DNA of 64,000 bases, taken from NCBI RefSeq assembly GCF_029227915.1, contig NC_079882.1, forward strand, positions 17,374,501 through 17,438,500. The letters are read 5' to 3'. Each line of letters starts with the position of its first letter. Position 1 is the first letter of the stretch. This DNA comes from Hydractinia symbiolongicarpus. Its lineage: Eukaryota; Cnidaria; Hydrozoa; Anthoathecata; Hydractiniidae. Below are positions 45,150 through 59,640 of this stretch, piece by piece. Below the pieces are notes generated by a model. That model was given only the letters and a program-made list of their open reading frames with translations, did not search any database and was not told the DNA's origin. The translations under genes and the position numbers were made by a program.

Positions 45150-48100
45150 TTAGACTGCAAAAGGCCATATTACAGCCTTTACAGGACTGTGCACGTAGTT
45201 AAGAGTGTTGTAAAGCAACAGCGCTAATGAAAACGACTTGGGACGTTGTAGCGCATTGAGACTGGAAGGACTACGCCAATGGTAACCTGCGCAGACCGAT
45301 GAAACCACGTGATTTACGTGTGAGGCCTTTATTAGACTGCAAAAGGCCACATTACAGCCTTTATAGGACTGTGCACGTATTTAAGAGTGTTGTAAGACAA
45401 CAGCGATAATGAAAACAACTTGAGACGTTGTAGCGCATTTAGACTGGAAGGAATAGTCCACTGGTAACCTGCGCAGACCGGTGAAACCATTTGATTTACT
45501 TCTGAGGCCTTTATTAGACTGCAAAAGGCCATATTACAGCCTTTATAGGACTGTGCACGTAGTTAAGAGTGTTGTAGAGCAACAGCACTAATGAAAACGA
45601 CTTGAGATGTTGTAGCGCATTGAGACTGGAACGACTAGTCCAATGGTAACCTGCACAGGCAGATGGAACCACGTGATTTACGTGTGAGGCCTCTATTAGA
45701 CTGCAAAAGGCCAAATAACAGCCTTTATAGGACTGTGCAGGTAGTTAAGAGTGTTCTAAGGCCACGGCGCTAAGGAAAACCACTTGGAACGTTGTAGTGC
45801 ATTGAGACTGGAAGGAATAGTCCAATGGTAACCTGCGCAGGCAGATGGAACCACGTGATTTACGTGTGAGGACTTTAATAGACTGCAAAAGGCCATATTT
45901 CAGCCTTTATAGGACTGTGCACGTAGTTAAGAGTGTTGTAAAGCAACGGCGCCAATGAAAACGACTTGGGACGTTGTAGCGCATTGAGACTGTAAGGACT
46001 AGGCCAATGGTAACCTGTGCAGACAGGTGAAACCACGTGATTTACGTGTGAGGCCTTTACTAGACTGCAAAGGGCCATATTACAGCCTTTATAGGACTGT
46101 GCACGTAGTTAAGAGTGTCTTAAGGCAACGGCGCAAATGAAGACGACTTGGGACGTTGTAGCGCATTGAGACTGTAAGGACTAGGCCAATGGTAACCTAT
46201 GCAGACAGGTGAAACCACGTGATTTACGTGTGAGGCCTTTATTAGACTGCAAAAGGCCATATTACAGCCTTTATAGGACTGTGGACGAAGTTAGGAGTGT
46301 TCTAAGGCAACGGCGGTAATGAAAACGACTTGGGACGTTGTAGCGCATTGAGACTGGAAGGACTAGGTCAATGGTGACCTGCGCAGACCGGTGAAACCAC
46401 GTGATTAACGTGTGAGGCCTTTATTAGACTGCAAAGGGCCATATTACAGCCTTTATAGGACAGTGCACGTAGTTAAGAGTGTCTTAAGGCAACGGCGCTA
46501 ATGAAAACGACTTGGGACGTTGTAGCGCATTTAGACTGGAAGGAATAGTCCACTGGTAACCTGCGCAGACCGGTGAAACTATTTGATTTACGTCTGAGGC
46601 CTTTATTAGACTGCAAAAGGCCATATTACAGCCTTTATAGGACTGTGCACGTAGTTAAGAGTGTTGTAAAGCAACAGCACTAATGAAAACGACTTGAGAT
46701 GTTGTAGCGCATTGAGACTGGAACGACTAGTCCAATGGTAACCTGCACAGGCAGATGGAACCACGTGATTTACGTGTGAGGCCTCTATTAGACTGCAAAA
46801 GGCCAAATAACAGCCTTTATAGGACTGTGCAGGTAGTTAAGAGTGTTCTAAGGCCACGGCGCTAAGGAAAACCACTTGGAACGTTGTAGTGCATTGAGAC
46901 TGGAAGGAATAGTCCAATGGTAACCTGCGCAGGCAGATGGAACCACGTGATTTACGTGTGAGGACTTTAATAGACTGCAAAAGGCCATATTTCAGCCTTT
47001 ATAGGACTGTGCACGTAGTTAAGAGTGTTGTAAAGCAACGGCGCCAATGAAAACGACTTGGGACGTTGTAGCGCATTGAGACTGTAAGGACTAGGCCAAT
47101 GGTAACCTGTGCAGACAGGTGAAACCACGTGATTTACGTGTGAGGCCTTTATTAGACTGCAAAAGGCCATATTACAGCCTTTATAGGACTGTGCACGTAG
47201 TTAAGAGTGTTCTAAGGCAACTTCGCCAATGCAAACGACCTGGGACGTTGTAGTGCATTGAGACTGGAAGGAATAGTCCAATGGTAACCTGCGCAGGCAG
47301 ATGGAACCACGTGATTTACGTGTGAGGCTTTTATTAGACTGCAAAAGGCCATATTACGGCCTTTATAGGACTGTGCACGTAGTTAAGAGTGTTGTAAAGC
47401 AATGGCGCTAATGAAAAAGACTTGGGACGTTGTAGCACATGGAGACTGGAAGGACTAGACCAATGGTAACCTGCGCAGGCAGGTGAAACCACGTGATTTA
47501 CGTATGAAGCCTTTACTAGACTGCAAAAGTCCAAACTACAGCCTTTATAGGACTGTGCACGTAGTTAAGAGTGTTGTAAGGCAACGGCGCTAATGAAAAC
47601 GACTTGGGACGTTGTAGCGCATTCAAATTGGAAGGACTAGGCCAATGGTAACCTGCGCAGACCGGTGAAACCACGTGATTTACGTGTGAGGCCTTTATTA
47701 GACTGCAAAAGGCCATATTACAGCCTTTATAGGGCTGTGCACGTAAGAGTTAAGAGTGTTGTATAGCAATGGCGTTAATGAAAACGATTTGGGACGTTGT
47801 AGCGCATTGAGACTGTAAGGACTAGACCAATTGTAACCTGTGCAGACAGGTTAAACCACGTGATTTACGTGTGAGGCCTTTAATAGACGGCAAAAGGCCA
47901 TATTACAGCCTTTATAGGACTGTGCACGTAGTTAAGAGTGTTGTAAAGCAACGGCGCCAACGAAAACGACTTGGGACGTTGTAGCGCATTGAGACTGTAA
48001 GGACTAGGCCAATGGTAACCTGCGCAGACAGGTGAAACCACGTGATTTACGTGTGAGGCCTTTATTAGACTGCAAAAGGCCATATTACAGCCTTTATAGG

Positions 48101-51100
48101 ACTGTGCACGTAGTTAAGAGTGTTCTAAGGCAACTTCGCCAATGCAAACGACCTGGGACGTTGTAGTGCATTGAGACTGGAAGGAATAGTCCAATGGTAA
48201 CCTGCGCAGACCGGTGAAACCACGTCATTAACGTGTGAGGCCTTTATTAGACTGCAAAAGGCCAAATTACAGCCTTTATAGGACTGTGAACGTAGTTAAG
48301 AGTGTTGTAAGGCAACGGCGCTAATGAAAGCGACTTGGGACGTTGCAGCGCATTGAGACTGGAAGGACTAGGTCAATGGTGACCTGCGCAGACCTGTGAA
48401 ACCACGTGATTAACGTGTGAGGCCTTTACTAGACTGCAAAGGGCCATATTACAGCCTTTATAGGACTGTGCACGTAGTTAAGAGTGTCTTAAGGCAACGG
48501 CGCAAATGAAAGCGACTTGAGACGTTGTAGCGCATTGAGACTGTAAGGACTAGGCCAATGGTAACCTATGCAGACAGGTGAAACCACGTGATTTACGTGT
48601 GAGGCCTTTATTAGACTGCAAAAGGCCATATTACAGCCTTTACAGGACTGTGCACGTAGTTAAGAGTGTTGTAAAGCAACAGCGCTAATGAAAACGACTT
48701 GGGACGTTGTAGCGCATTGAGACTGGAAGGACTACGCCAATGGTAACCTGCGCAGACCGATGAAACCACGTGATTTACGTGTGAGGCCTTTATTAGACTG
48801 CAAAAGGCCACATTACAGCCTTTATAGGACTGTGCACGTATTTAAGAGTGTTGTAAGACAACAGCGATAATGAAAACAACTTGAGACGTTGTAGCGCATT
48901 TAGACTGGAAGGAATAGTCCACTGGTAACCTGCGCAGACCGGTGAAACCATTTGATTTACGTCTGAGGCCTTTATTAGACTGCAAAAGGCCATATTACAG
49001 CCTTTATAGGACTGTGCACGTAGTTAAGAGTGTTGTAGAGCAACAGCACTAATGAAAACGACTTGAGATGTTGTAGCGCATTGAGACTGGAACGACTAGT
49101 CCAATGGTAACCTGCACAGGCAGATGGAACCACGTGATTTACGTGTGAGGCCTCTATTAGACTGCAAAAGGCCAAATAACAGCCTTTATAGGACTGTGCA
49201 GGTAGTTAAGAGTGTTCTAAGGCCACGGCGCTAAGGAAAACCACTTGGAACGTTGTAGTGCATTGAGACTGGAAGGAATAGTCCAATGGTAACCTGCGCA
49301 GGCAGATGGAACCACGTGATTTACGTGTGAGGACTTTAATAGACTGCAAAAGGCCATATTTCAGCCTTTATAGGACTGTGCACGTAGTTAAGAGTGTTGT
49401 AAAGCAACGGCGCCAATGAAAACGACTTGGGACGTTGTAGCGCATTGAGACTGTAAGGACTAGGCCAATGGTAACCTGTGCAGACAGGTGAAACCACGTG
49501 ATTTACGTGTGAGGCCTTTACTAGACTGCAAAGGGCCATATTACAGCCTTTATAGGACTGTGCACGTAGTTAAGAGTGTCTTAAGGCAACGGCGCAAATG
49601 AAGACGACTTGGGACGTTGTAGCGCATTGAGACTGTAAGGACTAGGCCAATGGTAACCTATGCAGACAGGTGAAACCACGTGATTTACGTGTGAGGCCTT
49701 TATTAGACTGCAAAAGGCCATATTACAGCCTTTATAGGACTGTGGACGAAGTTAGGAGTGTTCTAAGGCAACGGCGGTAATGAAAACGACTTGGGACGTT
49801 GTAGCGCATTGAGACTGGAAGGACTAGGTCAATGGTGACCTGCGCAGACCGGTGAAACCACGTGATTAACGTGTGAGGCCTTTATTAGACTGCAAAGGGC
49901 CATATTACAGCCTTTATAGGACAGTGCACGTAGTTAAGAGTGTCTTAAGGCAACGGCGCTAATGAAAACGACTTGGGACGTTGTAGCGCATTTAGACTGG
50001 AAGGAATAGTCCACTGGTAACCTGCGCAGACCGGTGAAACCATTTGATTTACGTCTGAGGCCTTTATTAGACTGCAAAAGGCCATATTACAGCCTTTATA
50101 GGACTGTGCACGTAGTTAAGAGTGTTGTAAAGCAACAGCACTAATGAAAACGACTTGAGATGTTGTAGCGCATTGAGACTGGAACGACTAGTCCAATGGT
50201 AACCTGCACAGGCAGATGGAACCACGTGATTTACGTGTGAGGCCTCTATTAGACTGCAAAAGGCCAAATAACAGCCTTTATAGGACTGTGCAGGTAGTTA
50301 AGAGTGTTCTAAGGCCACGGCGCTAAGGAAAACCACTTGGAACGTTGTAGTGCATTGAGACTGGAAGGAATAGTCCAATGGTAACCTGCGCAGGCAGATG
50401 GAACCACGTGATTTACGTGTGAGGACTTTAATAGACTGCAAAAGGCCATATTTCAGCCTTTATAGGACTGTGCACGTAGTTAAGAGTGTTGTAAAGCAAC
50501 GGCGCCAATGAAAACGACTTGGGACGTTGTAGCGCATTGAGACTGTAAGGACTAGGCCAATGGTAACCTGTGCAGACAGGTGAAACCACGTGATTTACGT
50601 GTGAGGCCTTTATTAGACTGCAAAAGGCCATATTACAGCCTTTATAGGACTGTGCACGTAGTTAAGAGTGTTCTAAGGCAACTTCGCCAATGCAAACGAC
50701 CTGGGACGTTGTAGTGCATTGAGACTGGAAGGAATAGTCCAATGGTAACCTGCGCAGGCAGATGGAACCACGTGATTTACGTGTGAGGCTTTTATTAGAC
50801 TGCAAAAGGCCATATTACGGCCTTTATAGGACTGTGCACGTAGTTAAGAGTGTTGTAAAGCAATGGCGCTAATGAAAAAGACTTGGGACGTTGTAGCACA
50901 TGGAGACTGGAAGGACTAGACCAATGGTAACCTGCGCAGGCAGGTGAAACCACGTGATTTACGTATGAAGCCTTTACTAGACTGCAAAAGTCCAAACTAC
51001 AGCCTTTATAGGACTGTGCACGTAGTTAAGAGTGTTGTAAGGCAACGGCGCTAATGAAAACGACTTGGGACGTTGTAGCGCATTCAAATTGGAAGGACTA

Positions 51101-54100
51101 GGCCAATGGTAACCTGCGCAGACCGGTGAAACCACGTGATTTACGTGTGAGGCCTTTATTAGACTGCAAAAGGCCATATTACAGCCTTTATAGGGCTGTG
51201 CACGTAAGAGTTAAGAGTGTTGTATAGCAATGGCGTTAATGAAAACGATTTGGGACGTTGTAGCGCATTGAGACTGTAAGGACTAGACCAATTGTAACCT
51301 GTGCAGACAGGTTAAACCACGTGATTTACGTGTGAGGCCTTTAATAGACGGCAAAAGGCCATATTACAGCCTTTATAGGACTGTGCACGTAGTTAAGAGT
51401 GTTGTAAAGCAACGGCGCCAACGAAAACGACTTGGGACGTTGTAGCGCATTGAGACTGTAAGGACTAGGCCAATGGTAACCTGCGCAGACAGGTGAAACC
51501 ACGTGATTTACGTGTGAGGCCTTTATTAGACTGCAAAAGGCCATATTACAGCCTTTATAGGACTGTGCACGTAGTTAAGAGTGTTCTAAGGCAACTTCGC
51601 CAATGCAAACGACCTGGGACGTTGTAGTGCATTGAGACTGGAAGGAATAGTCCAATGGTAACCTGCGCAGACCGGTGAAACCACGTCATTAACGTGTGAG
51701 GCCTTTATTAGACTGCAAAAGGCCAAATTACAGCCTTTATAGGACTGTGAACGTAGTTAAGAGTGTTGTAAGGCAACGGCGCTAATGAAAGCGACTTGGG
51801 ACGTTGCAGCGCATTGAGACTGGAAGGACTAGGTCAATGGTGACCTGCGCAGACCTGTGAAACCACGTGATTAACGTGTGAGGCCTTTACTAGACTGCAA
51901 AGGGCCATATTACAGCCTTTATAGGACTGTGCACGTAGTTAAGAGTGTCTTAAGGCAACGGCGCAAATGAAAGCGACTTGAGACGTTGTAGCGCATTGAG
52001 ACTGTAAGGACTAGGCCAATGGTAACCTATGCAGACAGGTGAAACCACGTGATTTACGTGTGAGGCCTTTATTAGACTGCAAAAGGCCATATTACAGCCT
52101 TTACAGGACTGTGCACGTAGTTAAGAGTGTTGTAAAGCAACAGCGCTAATGAAAACGACTTGGGACGTTGTAGCGCATTGAGACTGGAAGGACTACGCCA
52201 ATGGTAACCTGCGCAGACCGATGAAACCACGTGATTTACGTGTGAGGCCTTTATTAGACTGCAAAAGGCCACATTACAGCCTTTATAGGACTGTGCACGT
52301 ATTTAAGAGTGTTGTAAGACAACAGCGATAATGAAAACAACTTGAGACGTTGTAGCGCATTTAGACTGGAAGGAATAGTCCACTGGTAACCTGCGCAGAC
52401 CGGTGAAACCATTTGATTTACGTCTGAGGCCTTTATTAGACTGCAAAAGGCCATATTACAGCCTTTATAGGACTGTGCACGTAGTTAAGAGTGTTGTAGA
52501 GCAACAGCACTAATGAAAACGACTTGAGATGTTGTAGCGCATTGAGACTGGAACGACTAGTCCAATGGTAACCTGCACAGGCAGATGGAACCACGTGATT
52601 TACGTGTGAGGCCTCTATTAGACTGCAAAAGGCCAAATAACAGCCTTTATAGGACTGTGCAGGTAGTTAAGAGTGTTCTAAGGCCACGGCGCTAAGGAAA
52701 ACCACTTGGAACGTTGTAGTGCATTGAGACTGGAAGGAATAGTCCAATGGTAACCTGCGCAGGCAGATGGAACCACGTGATTTACGTGTGAGGACTTTAA
52801 TAGACTGCAAAAGGCCATATTTCAGCCTTTATAGGACTGTGCACGTAGTTAAGAGTGTTGTAAAGCAACGGCGCCAATGAAAACGACTTGGGACGTTGTA
52901 GCGCATTGAGACTGTAAGGACTAGGCCAATGGTAACCTGTGCAGACAGGTGAAACCACGTGATTTACGTGTGAGGCCTTTATTAGACTGCAAAAGGCCAT
53001 ATTACAGCCTTTATAGGACTGTGCACGTAGTTAAGAGTGTTCTAAGGCAACTTCGCCAATGCAAACGACCTGGGACGTTGTAGTGCATTGAGACTGGAAG
53101 GAATAGTCCAATGGTAACCTGCGCAGGCAGATGGAACCACGTGATTTACGTGTGAGGCTTTTATTAGACTGCAAAAGGCCATATTACGGCCTTTATAGGA
53201 CTGTGAACGTAGTTAAGAGTGTTGTAAGGCAACGGCGCTAATGAAAGCGACTTGGGACGTTGCAGCGCATTGAGACTGGAAGGACTAGGTCAATGGTGAC
53301 CTGCGCAGACCTGTGAAACCACGTGATTAACGTGTGAGGCCTTTACTAGACTGCAAAGGGCCATATTACAGCCTTTATAGGACTGTGCACGTAGTTAAGA
53401 GTGTCTTAAGGCAACGGCGCAAATGAAAGCGACTTGAGACGTTGTAGCGCATTGAGACTGTAAGGACTAGGCCAATGGTAACCTATGCAGACAGGTGAAA
53501 CCACGTGATTTACGTGTGAGGCCTTTATTAGACTGCAAAAGGCCATATTACAGCCTTTACAGGACTGTGCACGTAGTTAAGAGTGTTGTAAAGCAACAGC
53601 GCTAATGAAAACGACTTGGGACGTTGTAGCGCATTGAGACTGGAAGGACTACGCCAATGGTAACCTGCGCAGACCGATGAAACCACGTGATTTACGTGTG
53701 AGGCCTTTATTAGACTGCAAAAGGCCACATTACAGCCTTTATAGGACTGTGCACGTATTTAAGAGTGTTGTAAGACAACAGCGATAATGAAAACAACTTG
53801 AGACGTTGTAGCGCATTTAGACTGGAAGGAATAGTCCACTGGTAACCTGCGCAGACCGGTGAAACCATTTGATTTACGTCTGAGGCCTTTATTAGACTGC
53901 AAAAGGCCATATTACAGCCTTTATAGGACTGTGCACGTAGTTAAGAGTGTTGTAGAGCAACAGCACTAATGAAAACGACTTGAGATGTTGTAGCGCATTG
54001 AGACTGGAACGACTAGTCCAATGGTAACCTGCACAGGCAGATGGAACCACGTGATTTACGTGTGAGGCCTCTATTAGACTGCAAAAGGCCAAATAACAGC

Positions 54101-57100
54101 CTTTATAGGACTGTGCAGGTAGTTAAGAGTGTTCTAAGGCCACGGCGCTAAGGAAAACCACTTGGAACGTTGTAGTGCATTGAGACTGGAAGGAATAGTC
54201 CAATGGTAACCTGCGCAGGCAGATGGAACCACGTGATTTACGTGTGAGGACTTTAATAGACTGCAAAAGGCCATATTTCAGCCTTTATAGGACTGTGCAC
54301 GTAGTTAAGAGTGTTGTAAAGCAACGGCGCCAATGAAAACGACTTGGGACGTTGTAGCGCATTGAGACTGTAAGGACTAGGCCAATGGTAACCTGTGCAG
54401 ACAGGTGAAACCACGTGATTTACGTGTGAGGCCTTTACTAGACTGCAAAGGGCCATATTACAGCCTTTATAGGACTGTGCACGTAGTTAAGAGTGTCTTA
54501 AGGCAACGGCGCAAATGAAGACGACTTGGGACGTTGTAGTGCATTGAGACTGTAAGGACTAGGCCAATGGTAACCTATGCAGACAGGTGAAACCACGTGA
54601 TTTACGTGTGAGGCCTTTATTAGACTGCAAAAGGCCATATTACAGCCTTTATAGGACTGTGGACGAAGTTAGGAGTGTTCTAAGCTAACGGCGGTAATGA
54701 AAACGACTTGGGACGTTGTAGCGCATTGAGACTGGAAGGACTAGGTCAATGGTGACCTGCGCAGACCGGTGAAACCACGTGATTAACGTGTGAGGCCTTT
54801 ATTAGACTGCAAAGGGCCATATTACAGCCTTTATAGGACAGTGCACGTAGTTAAGAGTGTCTTAAGGCAACGGCGCTAATGAAAACGACTTGGGACGTTG
54901 TAGCGCATTTAGACTGGAAGGAATAGTCCACTGGTAACCTGCGCAGACCGGTGAAACCATTTGATTTACGTCTGAGGCCTTTATTAGACTGCAAAAGGCC
55001 ATATTACAGCCTTTATAGGACTGTGCACGTAGTTAAGAGTGTTGTAAAGCAACAGCACTAATGAAAACGACTTGAGATGTTGTAGCGCATTGAGACTGGA
55101 ACGACTAGTCCAATGGTAACCTGCACAGGCAGATGGAACCACGTGATTTACGTGTGAGGCCTCTATTAGACTGCAAAAGGCCAAATAACAGCCTTTATAG
55201 GACTGTGCAGGTAGTTAAGAGTGTTCTAAGGCCACGGCGCTAAGGAAAACCACTTGGAACGTTGTAGTGCATTGAGACTGGAAGGAATAGTCCAATGGTA
55301 ACCTGCGCAGGCAGATGGAACCACGTGATTTACGTGTGAGGACTTTAATAGACTGCAAAAGGCCATATTTCAGCCTTTATAGGACTGTGCACGTAGTTAA
55401 GAGTGTTGTAAAGCAACGGCGCCAATGAAAACGACTTGGGACGTTGTAGCGCATTGAGACTGTAAGGACTAGGCCAATGGTAACCTGTGCAGACAGGTGA
55501 AACCACGTGATTTACGTGTGAGGCCTTTATTAGACTGCAAAAGGCCATATTACAGCCTTTATAGGACTGTGCACGTAGTTAAGAGTGTTCTAAGGCAACT
55601 TCGCCAATGCAAACGACCTGGGACGTTGTAGTGCATTGAGACTGGAAGGAATAGTCCAATGGTAACCTGCGCAGGCAGATGGAACCACGTGATTTACGTG
55701 TGAGGCTTTTATTAGACTGCAAAAGGCCATATTACGGCCTTTATAGGACTGTGCACGTAGTTAAGAGTGTTGTAAAGCAATGGCGCTAATGAAAAAGACT
55801 TGGGACGTTGTAGCACATGGAGACTGGAAGGACTAGACCAATGGTAACCTGCGCAGGCAGGTGAAACCACGTGATTTACGTATGAAGCCTTTACTAGACT
55901 GCAAAAGTCCAAACTACAGCCTTTATAGGACTGTGCACGTAGTTAAGAGTGTTGTAAGGCAACGGCGCTAATGAAAACGACTTGGGACGTTGTAGCGCAT
56001 TCAAATTGGAAGGACTAGGCCAATGGTAACCTGCGCAGACCGGTGAAACCACGTGATTTACGTGTGAGGCCTTTATTAGACTGCAAAAGGCCATATTACA
56101 GCCTTTATAGGGCTGTGCACGTAAGAGTTAAGAGTGTTGTATAGCAATGGCGTTAATGAAAACGATTTGGGACGTTGTAGCGCATTGAGACTGTAAGGAC
56201 TAGACCAATTGTAACCTGTGCAGACAGGTTAAACCACGTGATTTACGTGTGAGGCCTTTAATAGACGGCAAAAGGCCATATTACAGCCTTTATAGGACTG
56301 TGCACGTAGTTAAGAGTGTTGTAAAGCAACGGCGCCAACGAAAACGACTTGGGACGTTGTAGCGCATTGAGACTGTAAGGACTAGGCCAATGGTAACCTG
56401 CGCAGACAGGTGAAACCACGTGATTTACGTGTGAGGCCTTTATTAGACTGCAAAAGGCCATATTACAGCCTTTATAGGACTGTGCACGTAGTTAAGAGTG
56501 TTCTAAGGCAACTTCGCCAATGCAAACGACCTGGGACGTTGTAGTGCATTGAGACTGGAAGGAATAGTCCAATGGTAACCTGCGCAGACCGGTGAAACCA
56601 CGTCATTAACGTGTGAGGCCTTTATTAGACTGCAAAAGGCCAAATTACAGCCTTTATAGGACTGTGAACGTAGTTAAGAGTGTTGTAAGGCAACGGCGCT
56701 AATGAAAGCGACTTGGGACGTTGCAGCGCATTGAGACTGGAAGGACTAGGTCAATGGTGACCTGCGCAGACCTGTGAAACCACGTGATTAACGTGTGAGG
56801 CCTTTACTAGACTGCAAAGGGCCATATTACAGCCTTTATAGGACTGTGCACGTAGTTAAGAGTGTCTTAAGGCAACGGCGCAAATGAAAGCGACTTGAGA
56901 CGTTGTAGCGCATTGAGACTGTAAGGACTAGGCCAATGGTAACCTATGCAGACAGGTGAAACCACGTGATTTACGTGTGAGGCCTTTATTAGACTGCAAA
57001 AGGCCATATTACAGCCTTTACAGGACTGTGCACGTAGTTAAGAGTGTTGTAAAGCAACAGCGCTAATGAAAACGACTTGGGACGTTGTAGCGCATTGAGA

Positions 57101-58445
57101 CTGGAAGGACTACGCCAATGGTAACCTGCGCAGACCGATGAAACCACGTGATTTACGTGTGAGGCCTTTATTAGACTGCAAAAGGCCACATTACAGCCTT
57201 TATAGGACTGTGCACGTATTTAAGAGTGTTGTAAGACAACAGCGATAATGAAAACAACTTGAGACGTTGTAGCGCATTTAGACTGGAAGGAATAGTCCAC
57301 TGGTAACCTGCGCAGACCGGTGAAACCATTTGATTTACGTCTGAGGCCTTTATTAGACTGCAAAAGGCCATATTACAGCCTTTATAGGACTGTGCACGTA
57401 GTTAAGAGTGTTGTAGAGCAACAGCACTAATGAAAACGACTTGAGATGTTGTAGCGCATTGAGACTGGAACGACTAGTCCAATGGTAACCTGCACAGGCA
57501 GATGGAACCACGTGATTTACGTGTGAGGCCTCTATTAGACTGCAAAAGGCCAAATAACAGCCTTTATAGGACTGTGCAGGTAGTTAAGAGTGTTCTAAGG
57601 CCACGGCGCTAAGGAAAACCACTTGGAACGTTGTAGTGCATTGAGACTGGAAGGAATAGTCCAATGGTAACCTGCGCAGGCAGATGGAACCACGTGATTT
57701 ACGTGTGAGGACTTTAATAGACTGCAAAAGGCCATATTTCAGCCTTTATAGGACTGTGCACGTAGTTAAGAGTGTTGTAAAGCAACGGCGCCAATGAAAA
57801 CGACTTGGGACGTTGTAGCGCATTGAGACTGTAAGTACTAGGCCAATGGTAACCTGTGCAGACAGGTGAAACCACGTGATTTACGTGTGAGGCCTTTATT
57901 AGACTGCAAAAGGCCATATTACAGCCTTTATAGGACTGTGCACGTAGTTAAGAGTGTTCTAAGGCAACTTCGCCAATGCAAACGACCTGGGACGTTGTAG
58001 TGCATTGAGACTGGAAGGAATAGTCCAATGGTAACCTGCGCAGGCAGATGGAACCACGTGATTTACGTGTGAGGCTTTTATTAGACTGCAAAAGGCCATA
58101 TTACGGCCTTTATAGGACTGTGCACGTAGTTAAGAGTGTTGTAAAGCAATGGCGCTAATGAAAAAGACTTGGGACGTTGTAGCACATGGAGACTGGAAGG
58201 ACTAGACCAATGGTAACCTGCGCAGGCAGGTGAAACCACGTGATTTACGTATGAAGCCTTTACTAGACTGCAAAAGTCCAAACTACAGCCTTTATAGGAC
58301 TGTGCACGTAGTTAAGAGTGTTGTAAGGCAACGGCGCTAATGAAAACGACTTGGGACGTTGTAGCGCATTCAAATTGGAAGGACTAGGCCAATGGTAACC
58401 TGCGCAGACCTGTGAAACCACGTGATTTACGTGTGAGGCCTTTAT
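45150..58445 (+). repeat. 19-monomer higher-order repeat, 3,461 bp
   Basis: Full copies: 45,150-48,610, 48,611-52,071 and 53,528-56,988. Truncated copies: 52,072-53,527 (8 monomers, 1,456 bp) and 56,989 to about 58,445. 3,461 is 19 x 182 + 3; the 3 bp is the 185-bp monomer at 47,742, 51,203 and 56,120. Between the first two copies I noticed only two substitutions (45,500 T versus 48,961 G; 46,580 T versus 50,041 C). Inside the unit, a pair of monomers recurs after 6 monomers (45,514/46,606 and 45,875/46,967), so the 19-mer contains an older 1,092-bp duplication. Confidence 0.92.
52072..53527 (+). repeat. Eight-monomer deletion derivative of the 19-mer
   Basis: Eleven monomers are missing relative to the full unit. 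The monomer at 52,797 reads MAFCSLIKASH, the form of position 46,967, where the order would predict the MALCSLVKASH form of 45,875; so a first exchange took place between the two paralogous positions six monomers apart. A second joint at 53,189-53,205 fuses the ATTACGGCC monomer to the TGTGAACG monomer. Confidence 0.85.
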
Positions 58446-59640
58446 TAGACTGCAAAAGGCCATATTACAGCCTTTATAGGACTGTGCACGTAGTTAAGAG
58501 TGTTTTAAAGCAACGGCGCCAACGAAAACGACTTGGGACGTTGTAGCGCATTGAGACTGTAAGGACTAGGCCAATGGTAACCTGCGCAGACAGGTGAAAC
58601 CACGTGATTTACGTGTGAGGCCTTTATTAGACTGCAAAAGGCCATATTACAGCCTTTATAGGACTGTGCACGTAGTTAAGAGTGTTGTAAAGCGATGGCG
58701 CTAATGAAAAAGACTTGGGACGTTGTAGCACATGGAGACTGGAAGGACTAGACCAATGGTAACCTGCGCAGGCAGGTGAAACCACGTGATTTACGTATGA
58801 AGCCTTTACTAGACTGCAAAAGGCCAAATTACAGCCTTTATAGGACTGTGCACGTAGTTAAGAGTGTTGTAAGGCAACGGCGCTAATGAAAACGACTTGG
58901 GACGTTGTAGCGCATTCAAATTGGAAGGACTAGGCCAATGGTAACCTGCGCAGACCGGTGAAACCACGTGATTTACGTGTGAGGCCTTTATTAGACTGCA
59001 AAAGGCCATATTACAGCCTTTATAGGACTGTGCACGTAGTTAATAGTGTTCTAAGGCAACTTTGCCAATAAAAACGACTTGGGACGTTGTAGTGCATTGA
59101 GACTGGAAGGAATAGTCCAATGGTAACCTGCGCAGGCAGATGGAACCACGTGATTTACGTGTGAGGCTTTTATTAGACTGCAAAAGGCCATATTACAGCC
59201 TTTATAGGACTGTGCACGTAGTTAAGAGTGTTGTAAAGCAATGGCGCTAATGAAAACGACTTGGGACGTTGTAGCACATGGAGACTGGAAGGACTAGACC
59301 AATGGTAACCTGCGCAGGCAGGTGAAACCACGTGATTTACGTATGAAGCCTTTACTAGACTGCAAAAGGCCAAATTACAGCCTTTATAGGACTGTGCACG
59401 TAGTTAAGAGTGTTGTAAGGCAACGGCGGTAATGAAAACGACTTGGGACGTTGTAGCGCATTGAGACTGGAAGGACTAGGCCAATGGAAACCTGCACAGG
59501 CAAATGGAACCACGTGATTTACGTGTGAGGCCTTTATTAGACTGCAAAAAGCCATAATACAGCCTTTATAGGACTGTGGACGAAGTTAAGAGTGTTCTAA
59601 GGCAACTTCGCTAATGAAAACTACTTCGGACGTTGTAGCG
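58081..59640 (+). repeat. Transition zone with a three-monomer (546-bp) period
   Basis: Related ORFs begin at 58,081, 58,627 and 59,173 and at 58,263, 58,809 and 59,355, each 546 bp apart. Two of the three monomers repeat; the third differs each time (58,490 GTTTTAAAGCAACGG against 59,036 TTAATAGTGTTCTAAGG). From about 58,944 the sequence follows 37,860 onward at an offset of 21,084, so the 19-mer block switches to the left-hand module here. Confidence 0.78.
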
